From Aphanomyces cochlioides (lineage: Eukaryota > Oomycota > Saprolegniomycetes > Saprolegniales > Verrucalvaceae): 64,000 bases of DNA. The DNA lies in assembly GCA_019828595.1 (NCBI GenBank), contig JAHQRK010000016.1:992001-1056000 (forward strand), read 5' to 3'. Shown here piece by piece: positions 21,141-32,635 of the stretch. Position numbers and translations under genes: made by a program. The notes under the pieces are model-generated. The model was not told where the DNA came from, did not search any database, and saw only the letters and a program-made list of their open reading frames with translations. Within the stretch, counting starts at the first letter, position 1. Each line of letters opens with the position of its first letter.

Positions 21141-22110
21141 TGAGACAAGTTCGTTCATAATAGTCAGCACTTCCAACCAACATCAACTAATTTGACCACT
21201 CAAGGTTGTATTGCCCGATATCCATGGCAAATATCCATTTGGTGTGATGTTGTCAATTATTTGGTGTGTTGCTCACTACTTGGTGTCATGTTTTGTCACG
21301 ATGTAACCCATGTTGCTGGACGTGCCAGTTGTCGATAATATTAATAATCAAACAATTCCACATACAAAATGAAAATATTGTCCTACTATTTAAAATAATA
21401 CCTGCCAAAGATGAGATGGATGGCAGTTGGGTTTTTCTGGGACGATGCAAGGTGAGATGCATGTCTTAGGATAGCTTCACTCGGGCAGAAAAGGCCGCTG
21501 AATAAGCGGTCAACACACTGTGCAGTAGGGTGACGAGCCCTTTCTGCCACTTTAAGCCATACTCTGGCCAGAGGCTTGGACTCCGAAAGGCGAATTCCGA
21601 CGCGATATGCGAATGTTACGAAGTAGGGCCTTTTTGGCTCGAAATACCGGACATTTTCATAGAGCAGCCAGGGACAGCTAAAACGTGTGTTTTTACTGTA
21701 TTTTCATATTGACTTTGGACGAGTAAATCCTCTCCCCATAGTTCAACTTTTTTACAGTAAGGGGACAATGTGTAACGTTGGTTACCACTATTGCAACTGA
21801 TGGTGCTACTTTTTTTGATGGAGTACCACTGTTGATAGTGGGCCTACGGCGAGTATCATGAATCACTTAAGGGGTGTTGTATGAATACTTAGCAGGTGTA
21901 TTACCCAGTATCAAAGTTTCAACTCATTGGATGTACGAGTTCAATAAGCGATATTAAACAATGTGATGTTTAATAAATACCGCGAACTCTGTACGATTTA
22001 TGAAAGAAATGAGTAGTATTTTCTGGCAAACCACATTATGTTAAGCTTAAGTGGCGGGACACATATCCACAGTATTTTTACGATCCAATCACATTATCAT
22101 TTTTGTGTTG

Positions 22111-25100
22111 ATGTTTTTGTATGAACATTTGTCTGACGCAGTTTTCTGCGTAGAAAATAACAACTACTCGGCCTCTAAGAAAGGCAAAGGCAATTGCAGT
22201 CATGACAATGACAATCAAGGCCATGCGATCGATAACTCCGAACCTGGCAAGCAAGCAGAGCGGAATGAAGTGCATACTACCGAACAAGAGTCTGCATCAA
22301 CTGGAGCTAATGGCTGGGCTGTGGATGACGATGCCTTGAATCAGGGCAATATTAACGACGAGGCGGCTATGAGAAAGGCCAAGAAGGCGGAGTACAACAA
22401 ACGTGCTCGCGAAAAGAAACGGCAAGCTCTCCTGGATGAAGTCGACGAAGAGGTGGCAATGGAAAAATCCAAAAAGGCGGAGTACAACAATCGTGCTCGC
22501 GAAAAGAAACGGCAAGCTCTCCTGGAAGAGGTCGACAAATCCAAAAAGGCGGAGTACAACAAACGTGCTCGCGAAAAGAATCGGCAAGCTATCGTGGAAG
22601 ACTTCGACAAAGAGGTGGCTATGAAAAGATCCAAGAAGGCGGAATACAACAAACATGCTCGCGAAAGAAAGCACAACACTGAGGTTGCGAATCATGGGCG
22701 GGGTGCCATCATTTTGCACCATACGGACATGGATAAGAGCGACGAAGAGGAAACCAAGGAGGGAGAAGACGGAATCCATTTTCACGCTCAAAGTGACCAT
22801 CATCTCAAGATTCTGGCAGCTCAGGAGCAAGAAGATCGCGAGCGCAGAGTTGACAATCGAAGGATCTATGCTGCGCTACAACCTAACCGTATGAATGAAG
22901 GAGGTGAAGAAGAAACCAAGGAAGAAGATATTTCCGATGGAAATGTGGATTGCAACACTGACAATCAATTACTTGCCTTGGCAAATGCTGATCCTCCGCT
23001 AAACGTGGATGTGGATTTGATTGATGTACCTCCTCGCGAGCAAGGATTAAGTCTCCGGAATAAACCCAAGGGTCGCCCGAAGAAGAAGAGTGATCACAAC
23101 AGTGCACGCGTCAGTTTCGATGACTTCGATGAATCATTGGTGCCTCTTCATACTATTGAGCAGCGTTCGATTTGCCGCCATTGCGAAGCGAAGATTTGGC
23201 CAGGCGAAGAAAAGGACTGCTGCGGTGGAGGCACTCGAGTGCTGCCTGTTGCTACCTGGCCTGACACACCCGAGTTTCGCGAATACATTGCTTTGTTCAA
23301 AACCAGAGGGTTTGTCAATAACACTCGCCGGTACAACGCCCTCTTTGCCTTCACATCTATTGGTACCAAAGAAATTATTCACGGCAACGGTGGGCCGAGA
23401 TCTTATACAATCCAAGGCGATTTGCATCATTTAATAGGACCACTGTTGCCTGCGGACGAAGAACAAGCCAGTTACGCCCAGATCTACATTACGGATCCTG
23501 AAACGCAAGCAAGCATACGACGAAGAATGCTTGGGGGAAATCTTAATGTGTCAACTGTGACGAAAATCCAGCGTCTACTACTACAGCACAACGCGTTCAC
23601 CCAGCTGTACAAGCATGCGAAGGATATTCCAAAGGATGACGACATGCTCAGCCTCGAAGCAACAGCCGAACGCATAACCTTCCTACGTGTTCTGAAATCG
23701 CTGTTCTTTTTTCAGAAACGTCCAAGTCAGGGCGTCATATCTTACTGCATGGTATTGATGGCCCCGTACTCAGCGAAGTTCAACGAAACTATCACGTTGG
23801 TAAACATGTGCGTTTGGATCGACAACCTGGGGAACAACGCTTATTTCGCATTAAGGAATTTCATTCGGCATATGACCGCTTCAATACCCTTTGCTCTTTC
23901 CCACTGGGACTTTGGGGTGGTCGTTTGACAACAAGAGCGGTCGCAATCATGAAAACGTGAGTTTGAACGATTATGCTCGATACCATCTGCACGAGCGCGG
24001 TGCATTCCTCCATTACATGCCAGCGGACCTCTATTTCAAGTGTTTGCAGTCGACAATTTTGCAAAGGTTGAAAACCAAAGGCTTCGATATATTCGTGACC
24101 AAACCAACAACCTCCGCAGCGACACGTACCGCGCACTTCATGACGCTGTTTCGCATGATGTGGACCTCAAAAGCATTGAAAAAAGGACTGTTTTGCCGTC
24201 ATCTTACACAGGTGGACCTCGGTACATGAGACAACGTTACCTTGACGCCATGGCAATTGTTCGCAAGTTCAATCGACCATACCTTTTTATCACTGTGACA
24301 TGCAATCCAGAGCGGGTTGAAATCGACAGGGAGCTGGAATTGGCGAAAGACGACTATGGATTTAAACGATCTCCAGCTGATCGACCTGACTTAGTGACGC
24401 GCATGTTCCGCCTCAAGCTCTTAGCCATTGAAGCCATGCTGTACAAGGGGGCAGTTTTGGGTCGACAAGCTGCGTGTGTTCGTGTTGTCGAATTCCAAAA
24501 GCGTGGTCTGCCTCATGCCCATATATTGGTCATATTCACTGGGGACGACAAAATCAAGACAGCTGCCGATATTGACAGTATTATCAGTGCAGAAATCCCC
24601 GACAAGGAAAAGAATCCAAGACTGCACAAAATTATTACAACCTGCATGATTCACAAATGCAGCGACCGATGCCTGGAAAACGGGAAGTGCAAGAAAAACT
24701 TTCCAAAAGCATACTGCAACGAAACATCAGAAGGCAGTGATGGATATCCACTCTACCGTCGTCGCCGCTCTTCGGCAGAGCGGCCCTCTGAGTATACCAA
24801 CCAATATGTTATTCCGTACTGCCCAACGTTGAGTGCCATGTTCGACTGCCACATCAATGTCGAGGCGTGTACAAGTATATCTGCAGTCAAGTACCTGTAC
24901 AAGTACATCTACAAGGGCTCAGACCGCTCAAATTATCAAGTTGAGTCCGGTGAACTTGACGAAATCAAGCAATAGCAAGATGCCCGCTATGTATCGTGCT
25001 GTGAGGCCCTCACACGCATTTTCTCTTTCGACATGTTCAAACGATCTCACGCTGTCGAGAACCTCGAAATACACTTGGAAGGTGAACAAGTTGTATGCAT

Positions 25101-27280
25101 TCCTACCGACCGCCCGATGAGCCCTCAGGAATTGGCAAGGAGGAACCGGACGAAACTCACCGAGTTTTTTTAACTGTGCCGAGAAAATAGTGATTCACAA
25201 GCACTTGCGCGTGAATGTCTGTACCATGATATCCCCGAGCATTTCGTATGGAACTCAAAGCTCCGCAAGTGGACATCACGTAAAAGGGGTGGTGATCGTA
25301 TGATCGGGAGGACGCTGACGGTGTCACCCCGCTCGGGGGACTGTTTTTTATGCGAATGCTCTTATGCTACCGACGAGGTCCGACATCGCACGAAGATTTG
25401 CGAACCGTCAATTGCGTGGTTCATCCAACGTTCAAGTCCGCCGCACTTGCCCTTTGCTTTCTTGAAAATGACGAGGAATGGCTAACCTGCATGCGAGAAG
25501 CAACTGAAACAGCAACTCCCTATGAGCTCCGAACACTTTTTGTCAGTATTCTGATTCACTGTGAACCTGCGGATGCACGAGGGCTATGGAACAAATTCGA
25601 AGATGAAATGAGGCAAGATTTTCACCGCATGTACCCCGACGATTCTCAAAAATCTACAGCTTTCGCAATTCAGGCTTTGTCAAGATGCCTCGAGTCGAAT
25701 GCATCAAGCTTGGATCGTTTTCCGGAGCTTCCACAGGTTGCACATTTCGAACAATATTTTGCTCTTGAGGAAACAAACAGGGGCCGTCAATCCAACCGAT
25801 TAGTGGCTATGGAATCTTCGCACAACCAAGAACAAATCCAAGGCATTTTGGAAGGCAAGTCTACGATGACCGAAGAGCACGAGGTCTTCTACAACGACGT
25901 TATGAGCGAGATTACGAAGGAAAACACTGTTCGAAGAGGCAAAGTATATTTTCTCGAAGGTGAGGGTGGCTCAGGGAAGACGTTCATCTCAAACATTTTA
26001 CTGGCTCAAGTGCGCTCAATGAACAAAATTGCCTTGGCTGTTGCTTCGTACGGACTTGCTGCTCTGAATTTGATCGGAGGTACAACTGCGCATTCGAGAT
26101 TCTGTCTTCCAAGATCATTGCACGAGCTTAGCCGATGTGACGTTCGGAAGCAGTCACATCATGCGGAACTTTTACGTCTCACAGAACTTATCATTTGGGA
26201 CGAGTGTTCGATGATGCACAAGTATGCTGTGGAGGCCGTTGATCACATGCTACAAGATTTGATGGACAACGCGCTTCCTTTTGGTGGAAAGGTCGTCATA
26301 TTCTCGGGCGACTTCAAGCAAATGCTTCCAGTCATTTTGAAGGGCACACCTGGGCTAATCCTCGAAGCATGCTTGAAGAACAGTTACCTTTGGAGAATTG
26401 TCGCAAAGTTTCATCTGACGGTGAACATGAGGTTGACCAACAACAACTCAGAGGTGATCATGGAACATACCCCACATGTACCGAACTCGATGCCGATTAC
26501 ATTCGACTACCTGATGATTTGGCGATTCCATACAAGTCGCCTGATGATTTGGGGTCATTTTTACACAACGTCTATCAAGACATGAACAACCCGCGCATCA
26601 ATGCACTTAGATCGTACTTTGGATGTCGAGCTATCCTTGCACCCAAACATAGTGTTGTTGCTGACATCAACACAACACTTCTTGAGCGACTCACTTCCGA
26701 CTGCGAAATGACATATTTGTCCGCCGATTCTGTTGTTGACAAACCCAACTCGGACACAAATGCATGCGAGTTCCCCATCGAGTTTCTGAATTCTATAGAC
26801 ATCAACAACTTCCCCAGCCACAAGTTGCATTTGAAAGTTGGATGCCCCATTATTCTGCTTCGTAATTTGTGTACTTCGGAAGGCATGTGCAACGGAACAC
26901 GTTTAATTGTTCTTGAGCTGCAAACACGATGTATCAAGGCTCAAATTATGAACGGCTCCCACACGAACAAGATCGTTTACATTCCCCGAACTACTACAAT
27001 TCACGATGGTGAGCAAAACAATTACCCATTTGAGCTAAGCAGAAGACAATTTCCTGTTCAAGTTGCCTTTGCAATGACGATTCACAAGGCTCAAGGTCAA
27101 ACGATTTCTCACGTGGGCGTCTACCTTCCAGAACCCGTCTTCTCGCATGGACAGCTTTACGTCGCCATGTCAAGAGCCCAAGCAAAAGGCAACATTAAGT
27201 TTTTGGTCGCCAATGGACAGTACGATGGACTGCCTGGAATCTACACGAAAACCATTGTGTATCAAGAAGCATTAGAATAG
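22111..27280 (+). pseudogene. Helitron Rep-helicase, copy 1, multiply broken
   Basis: The first in-frame ATG is 22111. In order, the parts are: a Lys/Glu-rich N terminus with internal repeats; a Cys-rich motif CRHCEAKIWPGEEKDCC; the HUH nuclease core GLPHAHILVIF near 24510; the two-tyrosine motif KYLYKYIYKG near 24890; a Pif1-type helicase with Walker A GEGGSGKTF near 25960, Walker B LIIWDECSMM, FSGDFKQMLPV; and the C-terminal TIHKAQGQT and LYVAMSRA motifs ending at 27280. Lesions relative to copy 2: a deletion near 23640, TAG at 24973-24975, TAA at 25171-25173, a T-run frameshift near 25344-25350 and a deletion of about 35 bp near 26452. It is not functional. Confidence 0.9.
22376..22662 (+). 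repeat. in-frame coding repeat in Helitron N terminus
   Basis: Four near-identical units of KKAEYNKRAREKKRQALL plus [D/E]EVDEEVAMEKS (about 25-30 residues each; one unit is shorter) follow one another. Copy 2 has just one such unit (about 58840-58890). Because the period is a multiple of three, expansion kept the frame open. The unit is highly charged and probably helical. Confidence 0.8.
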
Positions 27281-27566
27281 TCAGGACTTCATAAAACTTC
27301 ATCCATAACTAACAAACGTTATCATGTTCTTACAAATATATACACTGTGTTGTTGTGGAATTGCCGTGACTTCCTGGATCAAGTCCAATTGCATCGTACC
27401 GATGAATTGGACGATAAATCCTCGAGATTAGCTAACCCCAAACTACGCACCTTATACTTAGATTCAACGTTACAGTATTACAAGATGAAGAAGTAGGTGG
27501 TTGTCAACCAACGATGACCTCGATCTACTAATCGATCGCACAGATTGTGCAATCTGAACTTGGTAT

Positions 27567-28192
27567 ATTCTGCTTAGATTCAACCTCAGCATTAAAATGG
27601 GAGAAACATATCGAACAGCGGCAAGCTATAAAATTATCAAAGAGTCTGCTTCTTGGAAACAGTCTTTTTGCCGTTCACATCGTGCGCAAAGTTGCCGCAA
27701 CGGGAAAGATCTCTATACCAGCAGTACAACCAGCTGCTGAAACTTCGGCATCTAAATTGACCTTCTTGACCGTGCTCCTAGAACCTCCACCCACCACATG
27801 CCACGCTCACATTGGACACAACCGTAGATTACCATCTAAGGTTCGCCTTTCTCCATCTAGATATACTATGTCTCCGACATGTTGGTAGTCGCCTTGAGCA
27901 TCATCTAAGCGCATGGTCATCATTGTCTTGCCGTCAAATGCGCCGTGAATAGGACTGGGTACCTCGAGCGTCTGTATTATCACTGATAAGTCGTTCGTGT
28001 TATCTGTGCAAGTACTGGCATTTTTGCACAACAAAACGGGGAAACTATTGAGGCCAATTCGAAGTAAAATAAGAAAGAAGTGAATAAGGAGTGCGAAGTA
28101 AATGCCGTCTCCTTAGTTTCAAAATAATATGACCTCTGATTGGATAATTTATTTTTTCTTTCGGTACGAGTCGACGGTTTTTTGGTCAGGAC
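27567..28192. other. segment present in Helitron copy 1 but absent from copy 2
   Basis: Flanking sequences align to copy 2 up to CTGAACTTGG(G)TAT and again from ATGATTTATCTCCTGACG, leaving about 626 bp unique to copy 1. On the minus strand a protein-like stretch (TLEVPSPIHGAFDGKTMM, GDYQHVGDIVYLDGERR, then after a TGA at 27807 AWHVVGGGSRSTVKKVN) is interrupted by that stop. This may be a captured gene fragment, as Helitrons often carry, or original sequence lost from copy 2. Imperfect inverted repeats (28056-28078 with 28262-28288) span its right edge. Confidence 0.55.
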
Positions 28193-28375
28193 ATGATTTA
28201 TCTCCTGACGAAAAAAAAATATTCGTCAGTCAACAGTAGCCAATCAGAATGCTCGGCGTTAACTTATTTTTTTACTTCGAACTGGGCCTGAATCAAATTC
28301 AAAATTCATTGTATGGCTTCAAACGTTTCATGTGTGTGAGCAAATCTTTGTTATTTCCAAAGCAAAACGCTCCAC

Positions 28376-28404
28376 CCAGGGGCGTAGCCCTGGCCTCACC
28401 CTAG
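28376..28404 (+). repeat. Helitron 3' terminal hairpin and CTAG end, copy 1
   Basis: CCAGGG (28376-28381), six-base loop GCGTAG, CCCTGG (28388-28393), then CCTCACC and terminal CTAG (28401-28404). It is identical in copy 2. In Helitrons this hairpin marks the end of rolling-circle transfer. Confidence 0.82.
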
Positions 28405-28751
28405 TAAGATCTTAAATTCAAATCCTGTGTAATTTTACAGTTACAACTTATGTAATATAATAGCATGTCAATTTTAAAAGTATTTGCCTATTCGAGCCCA
28501 GATTGACAGGAAGCTCCATCCATGTCTAGCAGCTAGGTCACGCCAAGTCGTAAACATTGCAGATTCCGTCAATCCCATCAGCGCCAAGCAAGAAGTTGGA
28601 AATGGATGAAAGAGTTGGATGTAACCAAGGGTGCTTCCCGTTGTCAAAATGTAGGTAGGATTCGTTATTCGAATGTTTATCCGGATATACTATTTACGGA
28701 TCATTATCCGAAAATGCCATTCGATACATTTGTGTCGGGCACCAGACAAAC
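28405..28751. other. intergenic, promoter region of NOSIP
   Basis: 347 bp between the Helitron end and the NOSIP start. No gene or clear motif is seen beyond AT-rich stretches. Confidence 0.45.
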
Positions 28752-29650
28752 ATGAGCCGGCATTCCAAGAACAACACAGCGACTCATCACTTCACGTACC
28801 ATGAGAAGGTAGCAGCGGGGCATGGAACGCTAAAGCGTCGGTATGGAAAAGACTCGCAGTTGGCGTTTGGATGCTGTTGTTTGTGTCTGAAACCGATCCT
28901 GGACAAAGATGAACCGCTCGCGAGCCCGTGTGGATATTTGTTCTGCAAAGGATGCATTTATGCAAACTTGTTGGCGCAGAAGCAGCAAATTAAACTCGAT
29001 CTCGCTGCATATGAAGCACAAGAGGAGGCAAAACAAGCCAAGGAAGATGCTGAGAAGTTGGCTTCCGAGCGAAAGATGCTCGAGGCCAGCTTGGGCATGA
29101 GTCGCCCCAAAGATTTCATGAAGAGCGCCGAAGAGCGTGCCAAGCTTCAAGTGATGTCCAAAGTTGACTTGGAAACGACGGACGAAAAGGCCAAAGAGCT
29201 CAAGCGAACTTCGTTTTGGGTCCCAGACTTCACCCCCACGGCCGAAGTCACTCTGACGAAACCTGATGACTTCACCAAGGATCCCATGAGTGGCAAGCCG
29301 CTGAAGCTCAAGCAGCTTATGCCTGTCCACTTGAAGCGATCCGACACCGAGACCAAGGGCGAAACTGTTGTCATGTGTGCGGTACATCAATTTTGACGGC
29401 TTTCAGGTCGTGACTCTTTGACTAGGTGAGCAACAAGGCCATCACTCATCAACTTCCAGTACTCCTCCGACCTTCAGGACAAATCATCATGGAATCTCTC
29501 CTCAAGGACATGGTGCTGCCGACCATGACGTGTCCAATCTCAGGTCTGAAGCTGCGGCAAAAGGACATCGTGCATCTCCAAGCAGGTGGCTCGAGCTTCA
29601 GCGCACACAGCACAGTCGAGGCCAAGAAGTATCGACCAAGCATGACTTAA
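28752..29650 (+). CDS. NOSIP: NOSIP-family U-box E3 ubiquitin ligase
   Basis: Two exons, 28752-29381 and 29426-29650, with a 44-nt intron (GTACAT...ACTAG) in phase 0, giving 284 aa. The N terminus MSRHSKNNTATHHFTYHEK and KRRYGKDSQL is diagnostic for nitric oxide synthase-interacting protein homologues. It is followed by a split U-box half CCLCLKPILDKDEPLASPCG...FCKGCIY, a long Lys/Glu/Ala-rich coiled coil (about 75-145) and the C-terminal half MTCPISGLKLRQKDIVHL. In plants and animals the family is nuclear, ligates ubiquitin and associates with spliceosomes. There is no NOS in view, so the animal partner role should not be assumed. Its stop lies 8 bp from that of the convergent neighbour. Confidence 0.92.
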
Positions 29651-29658
29651 TCAAATTG

Positions 29659-31023
29659 TTACACGCTTGAATACTTGTCATGGCGAAAGCCGCCATGCGT
29701 GAGAGCATTCATAGGGCCATACCGTCGGCGCAAACCGTCTTGGATTTCATCTGCAGTCATGCCACTACGGAGCTGACCACGGACTAGCTGAAGCACTTGG
29801 TCGTACAGTTGAGCGAGGTGGAGTACTCGAACGGATGGCTCTGAGAGTGCCACGTCAGAGATTATGCAAATGCTGGACTTGGGTACATCTACTCAAGTCA
29901 TGAAACTACAGATGGAGAGAGAGAGAGTGCGCACCTTGATCTACCAAGACATGGAGGCGTTCAATGGCGTTGGATTCCTTGGAGAAAGCAATCACATGCA
30001 CTGCTGATGGAACGGTAGGCATGCTTTCTATTCCACAGAGTCAATTAAGAAAGAAGATGACAAGTAAGACATACCGCGGTATCGCACTGGTATCCTGTTG
30101 TGCTGAAGGAGTCCTTGGGCAACTTGATTGAACAGCTCGGTCGAGTCGGTGTGGATCACTACTGGAGCATTGGGATCTGCAGAAGAAACAAAATCTTCAA
30201 GGTTTACTGACAGCACGGATGCTGTGTTGATACAGATATCCCATTCACCGCCAGCGACAATGTCTTCCACAGTACTTGGCGACGTGAGTACAACCACGAG
30301 GGCTTCAAGACGCCGCGTCATGCCTGGAAGAATCGATCAACTCGCCATTCATGCAGAATCATTCTACCTTTTGAACCTCGATATGGTTGAATAAGCTGAC
30401 GAACAGCACGCAAAGTTTGCTTTGCTTGTGGAGCAGATGTGACTGACGAGAAGTCGACTTCAAGAAGAAACAGATCGTTGCGGCTTGAATCATGAGGCTG
30501 AAGGCACCACTGCGACAGCGCATTCAACTTAAATGGAGGCATTTTGTACCTGCTGCATATTCAATTGCGTCGAGTCAAGAGTGTCATCTGTATCCAACTT
30601 TATCGGTGTAACGTGGCTTCCGTGCTTCTGCAAAGACAACGGCGTGAGGTCGGATGTCGAAGTGGTCAACCGCAGCACTCTTTCCAAGGCCTCTGGAGTC
30701 TTCTTCTGCCTCCACTGCAAGAATTCGTTCAACGAACCATAGCTTGCAACGATATAACGCGTCATGCGCAGCGTTTCTGACATGATCGACGGTTCTAACG
30801 CTTCATGGAGTGGCAATTTCGCGGCTTTGCAAAGAAGCGGCATGTCAATCGATCGCCACACGACGCTCGGTAGCATGTTGAAAAGAGCGTATTTGCAAGC
30901 AAGTCCAAGGGGAACGGGTCTGCGGCACCGAAAGCATGCTTCTCCAAAGCCCAAGAGCGCAACGGCTCCAATCGTCGCCGCCACACCTTGCGATCGATCG
31001 TCAGTCTCCTCAAAGTCCGACAT
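29659..31023 (-). CDS. conserved-looking protein of unknown function (395 aa)
   Basis: Complement of five exons: 30550-31023, 30368-30509, 30075-30323, 29935-30027, 29659-29888. Introns are 40-47 nt and all phases close, which is strong evidence for a real gene. The N terminus has a mildly hydrophobic stretch (IGAVALLGFGEACF) with CxxC (CFRC) and more hydrophobic residues near 40-60. The centre alternates beta-like strands and helices (RRLEALVVVLTSPS, WDICINTASVLSVNL, APVVIHTDSTELFNQV, AVHVIAFSKESNAIERL), suggesting an alpha/beta fold. The end carries a helical LYDQVLQLVRGQLRSGM and RRRYGPMNALTHGG. I do not recognise the family. Paired CCAAT boxes lie just upstream. Confidence 0.75.
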
Positions 31024-31056
31024 CTTGATTCAAAGTTGGAATACAGTTAATTTTTG

Positions 31057-31087
31057 ATTGGTTTAAATTACTTCAATTTTAACCAAT
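31057..31087. promoter_or_regulatory. CCAAT boxes upstream of the unknown 395-aa gene
   Basis: ATTGG at 31057-31061 and CCAAT at 31083-31087 form an inverted pair (TGATTGG ... CCAATCA), 34-64 bp from the start codon. It is the same extended motif as in the histone and aminotransferase promoters. Confidence 0.4.
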
Positions 31088-32635
31088 CAATTTTATATAA
31101 TGTTAGTTTGCGTATTATAAGTGATAAATAACCTAATTGACATTTACAACCCGTCACGCGTCAACAAACTTATCCTTATCGAGCATTGCAAAGTCTGTCT
31201 TGGTTTAAGTGTCCTTGGCATTACGATCAAAACTACCAATTCAGCTTTTGGGCAATTCTAAGCGTCGGCAATAATTACGAAAGGTGAAGTCCTTCGCTAA
31301 AAAGGACAAATGGATATTTCAATGCGTTATGAGCTATTGCGCGTATGCGAATTAAAAGATTTCATGGATTTCCCGTCGCCGTTGACGACCTTATCGCCAC
31401 ACGATTCAAGTGTCCCCCAGCTAGAGACGTCGACGCGCTGTAAGTTATACTAGTACATTGTAATCATCACATGTTAGGGCATCCATCGTGATCCAACTGA
31501 AGATGTAGCCCCGCGTCATCATCTAACTTAAACGGTCTGCCGCGGCCTTGCAACGTGGACAGTCGAATCTTACGATGTGGCTTCTACATTCTGCACCCCT
31601 GACGACCACACCGTCAATAGCACACAATCACGCCTGTCCGACTACATAGAGCTTAAAGCTCTAGTACAGATCTCTACAGCAAAGAGGATGCCAAAATGGG
31701 CGCACAGAGGATCGCGATGGGCACTTATAAAGTCTTGAGTCGAGTTACAGGCCTGTTAGGACAATATCAATTTGCAGGGGTAAAATTTACAGTATATCCT
31801 GTATAAATTTATAAGCTCTCCTTGGTCATTTTTCCTTGTCGACAACCAACTTCCACTCCGTGCACTGGAACGTGATCGCGAGCTCATGACAAACAAGACG
31901 GCGCTGCGTCACCACAAGCCATTGAGCCTCTGGATCCTCAGGTAGCTCGTCAGCCTTTCAATTTTAGGACGGATATTCACTGTCGTAACTCATGGCCCAC
32001 CTTGGTCGTACTGTGGTGGAGAAATCACATGGGAACGTCCCACCTCCACCCAGGCTTTGTACTTGGTCGTCAAGTCGTCATGTTATCGTCATTTTGGTCG
32101 CACAAATGACGCGTCCAAGGCTTGTACGCGCCAACACTAGACCCACGAGTCCAGAGACGCCAGGACGCCAGTGCAACGCACCGCACACTGGGGCATCCAG
32201 CTCAACGCGTTGCACTGGTTCTCGCCCACTCGTTTCATGGAGCTGTACATTTCGACTGATAGGCACCCACAGCCGCGTGGAGCCCACCTTCTCGTGGTTC
32301 ATATGCCCAAATCAATGGGCGGACGCCTGATCGTGCGGCCAATCTTTCCATGCGTGACACGATCGAGCGCCTCGTCTGTCGCATGGACAGTTGAACCCAT
32401 TGACGTTGTACTTGGCCTTTCTACAAATATTGGTGCAAATTTGAAGTTAATTTTTCGCTCAAAATAATACTCAAATTTATACTTGATTAAAGTATGGGCA
32501 TATATTTTGACCGAATACATAGAGAGTTATTATGAACGGATAATCTTGGAAGATCCGCTTCAACCCCCGCGATGGCCAGCACGGGCAAGAGTTGACCCGA
32601 CAACTTTCCTTCCACTCGAGCTTTCGCATACCAAG
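31088..32635. other. intergenic region; possible 5' exon of the START-FYVE gene
   Basis: No independent gene is seen. The START-FYVE frame stays open from 32483 to 32635 without ATG, so an upstream exon or a longer N terminus may lie here. AT-rich near 31.05-31.15 kb. Confidence 0.4.

Larger units (their letters stand above)
18504..28404 (+). mobile_element. Helitron copy 1 (decayed, with nested elements)
   Basis: The 5' tip is A|TCTAC at 18503-18508 and the 3' tip is CTAG at 28401-28404 followed by T. A hairpin CCAGGGGCGTAGCCCTGG lies 7 nt upstream of the terminal CTAG. TC at the 5' end, CTRR at the 3' end, a subterminal hairpin and insertion between A and T are the Helitron hallmarks. Homology with copy 2 (53674-60259, minus) starts and stops at exactly these points once two nested transposons (18511-20336 and 20339-20913) are removed. 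The interior encodes a broken Rep-helicase. Compared with copy 2 it has extra tandem repeats and about 626 bp of unique sequence near the 3' end. Confidence 0.8.

Noticed and set aside
27807..28034. Minus-strand frame of 75 codons in Helitron copy 1 as an intact gene
   Set aside because: It ends at a TGA within protein-like sequence and is absent from copy 2; treated as a possible captured fragment only.
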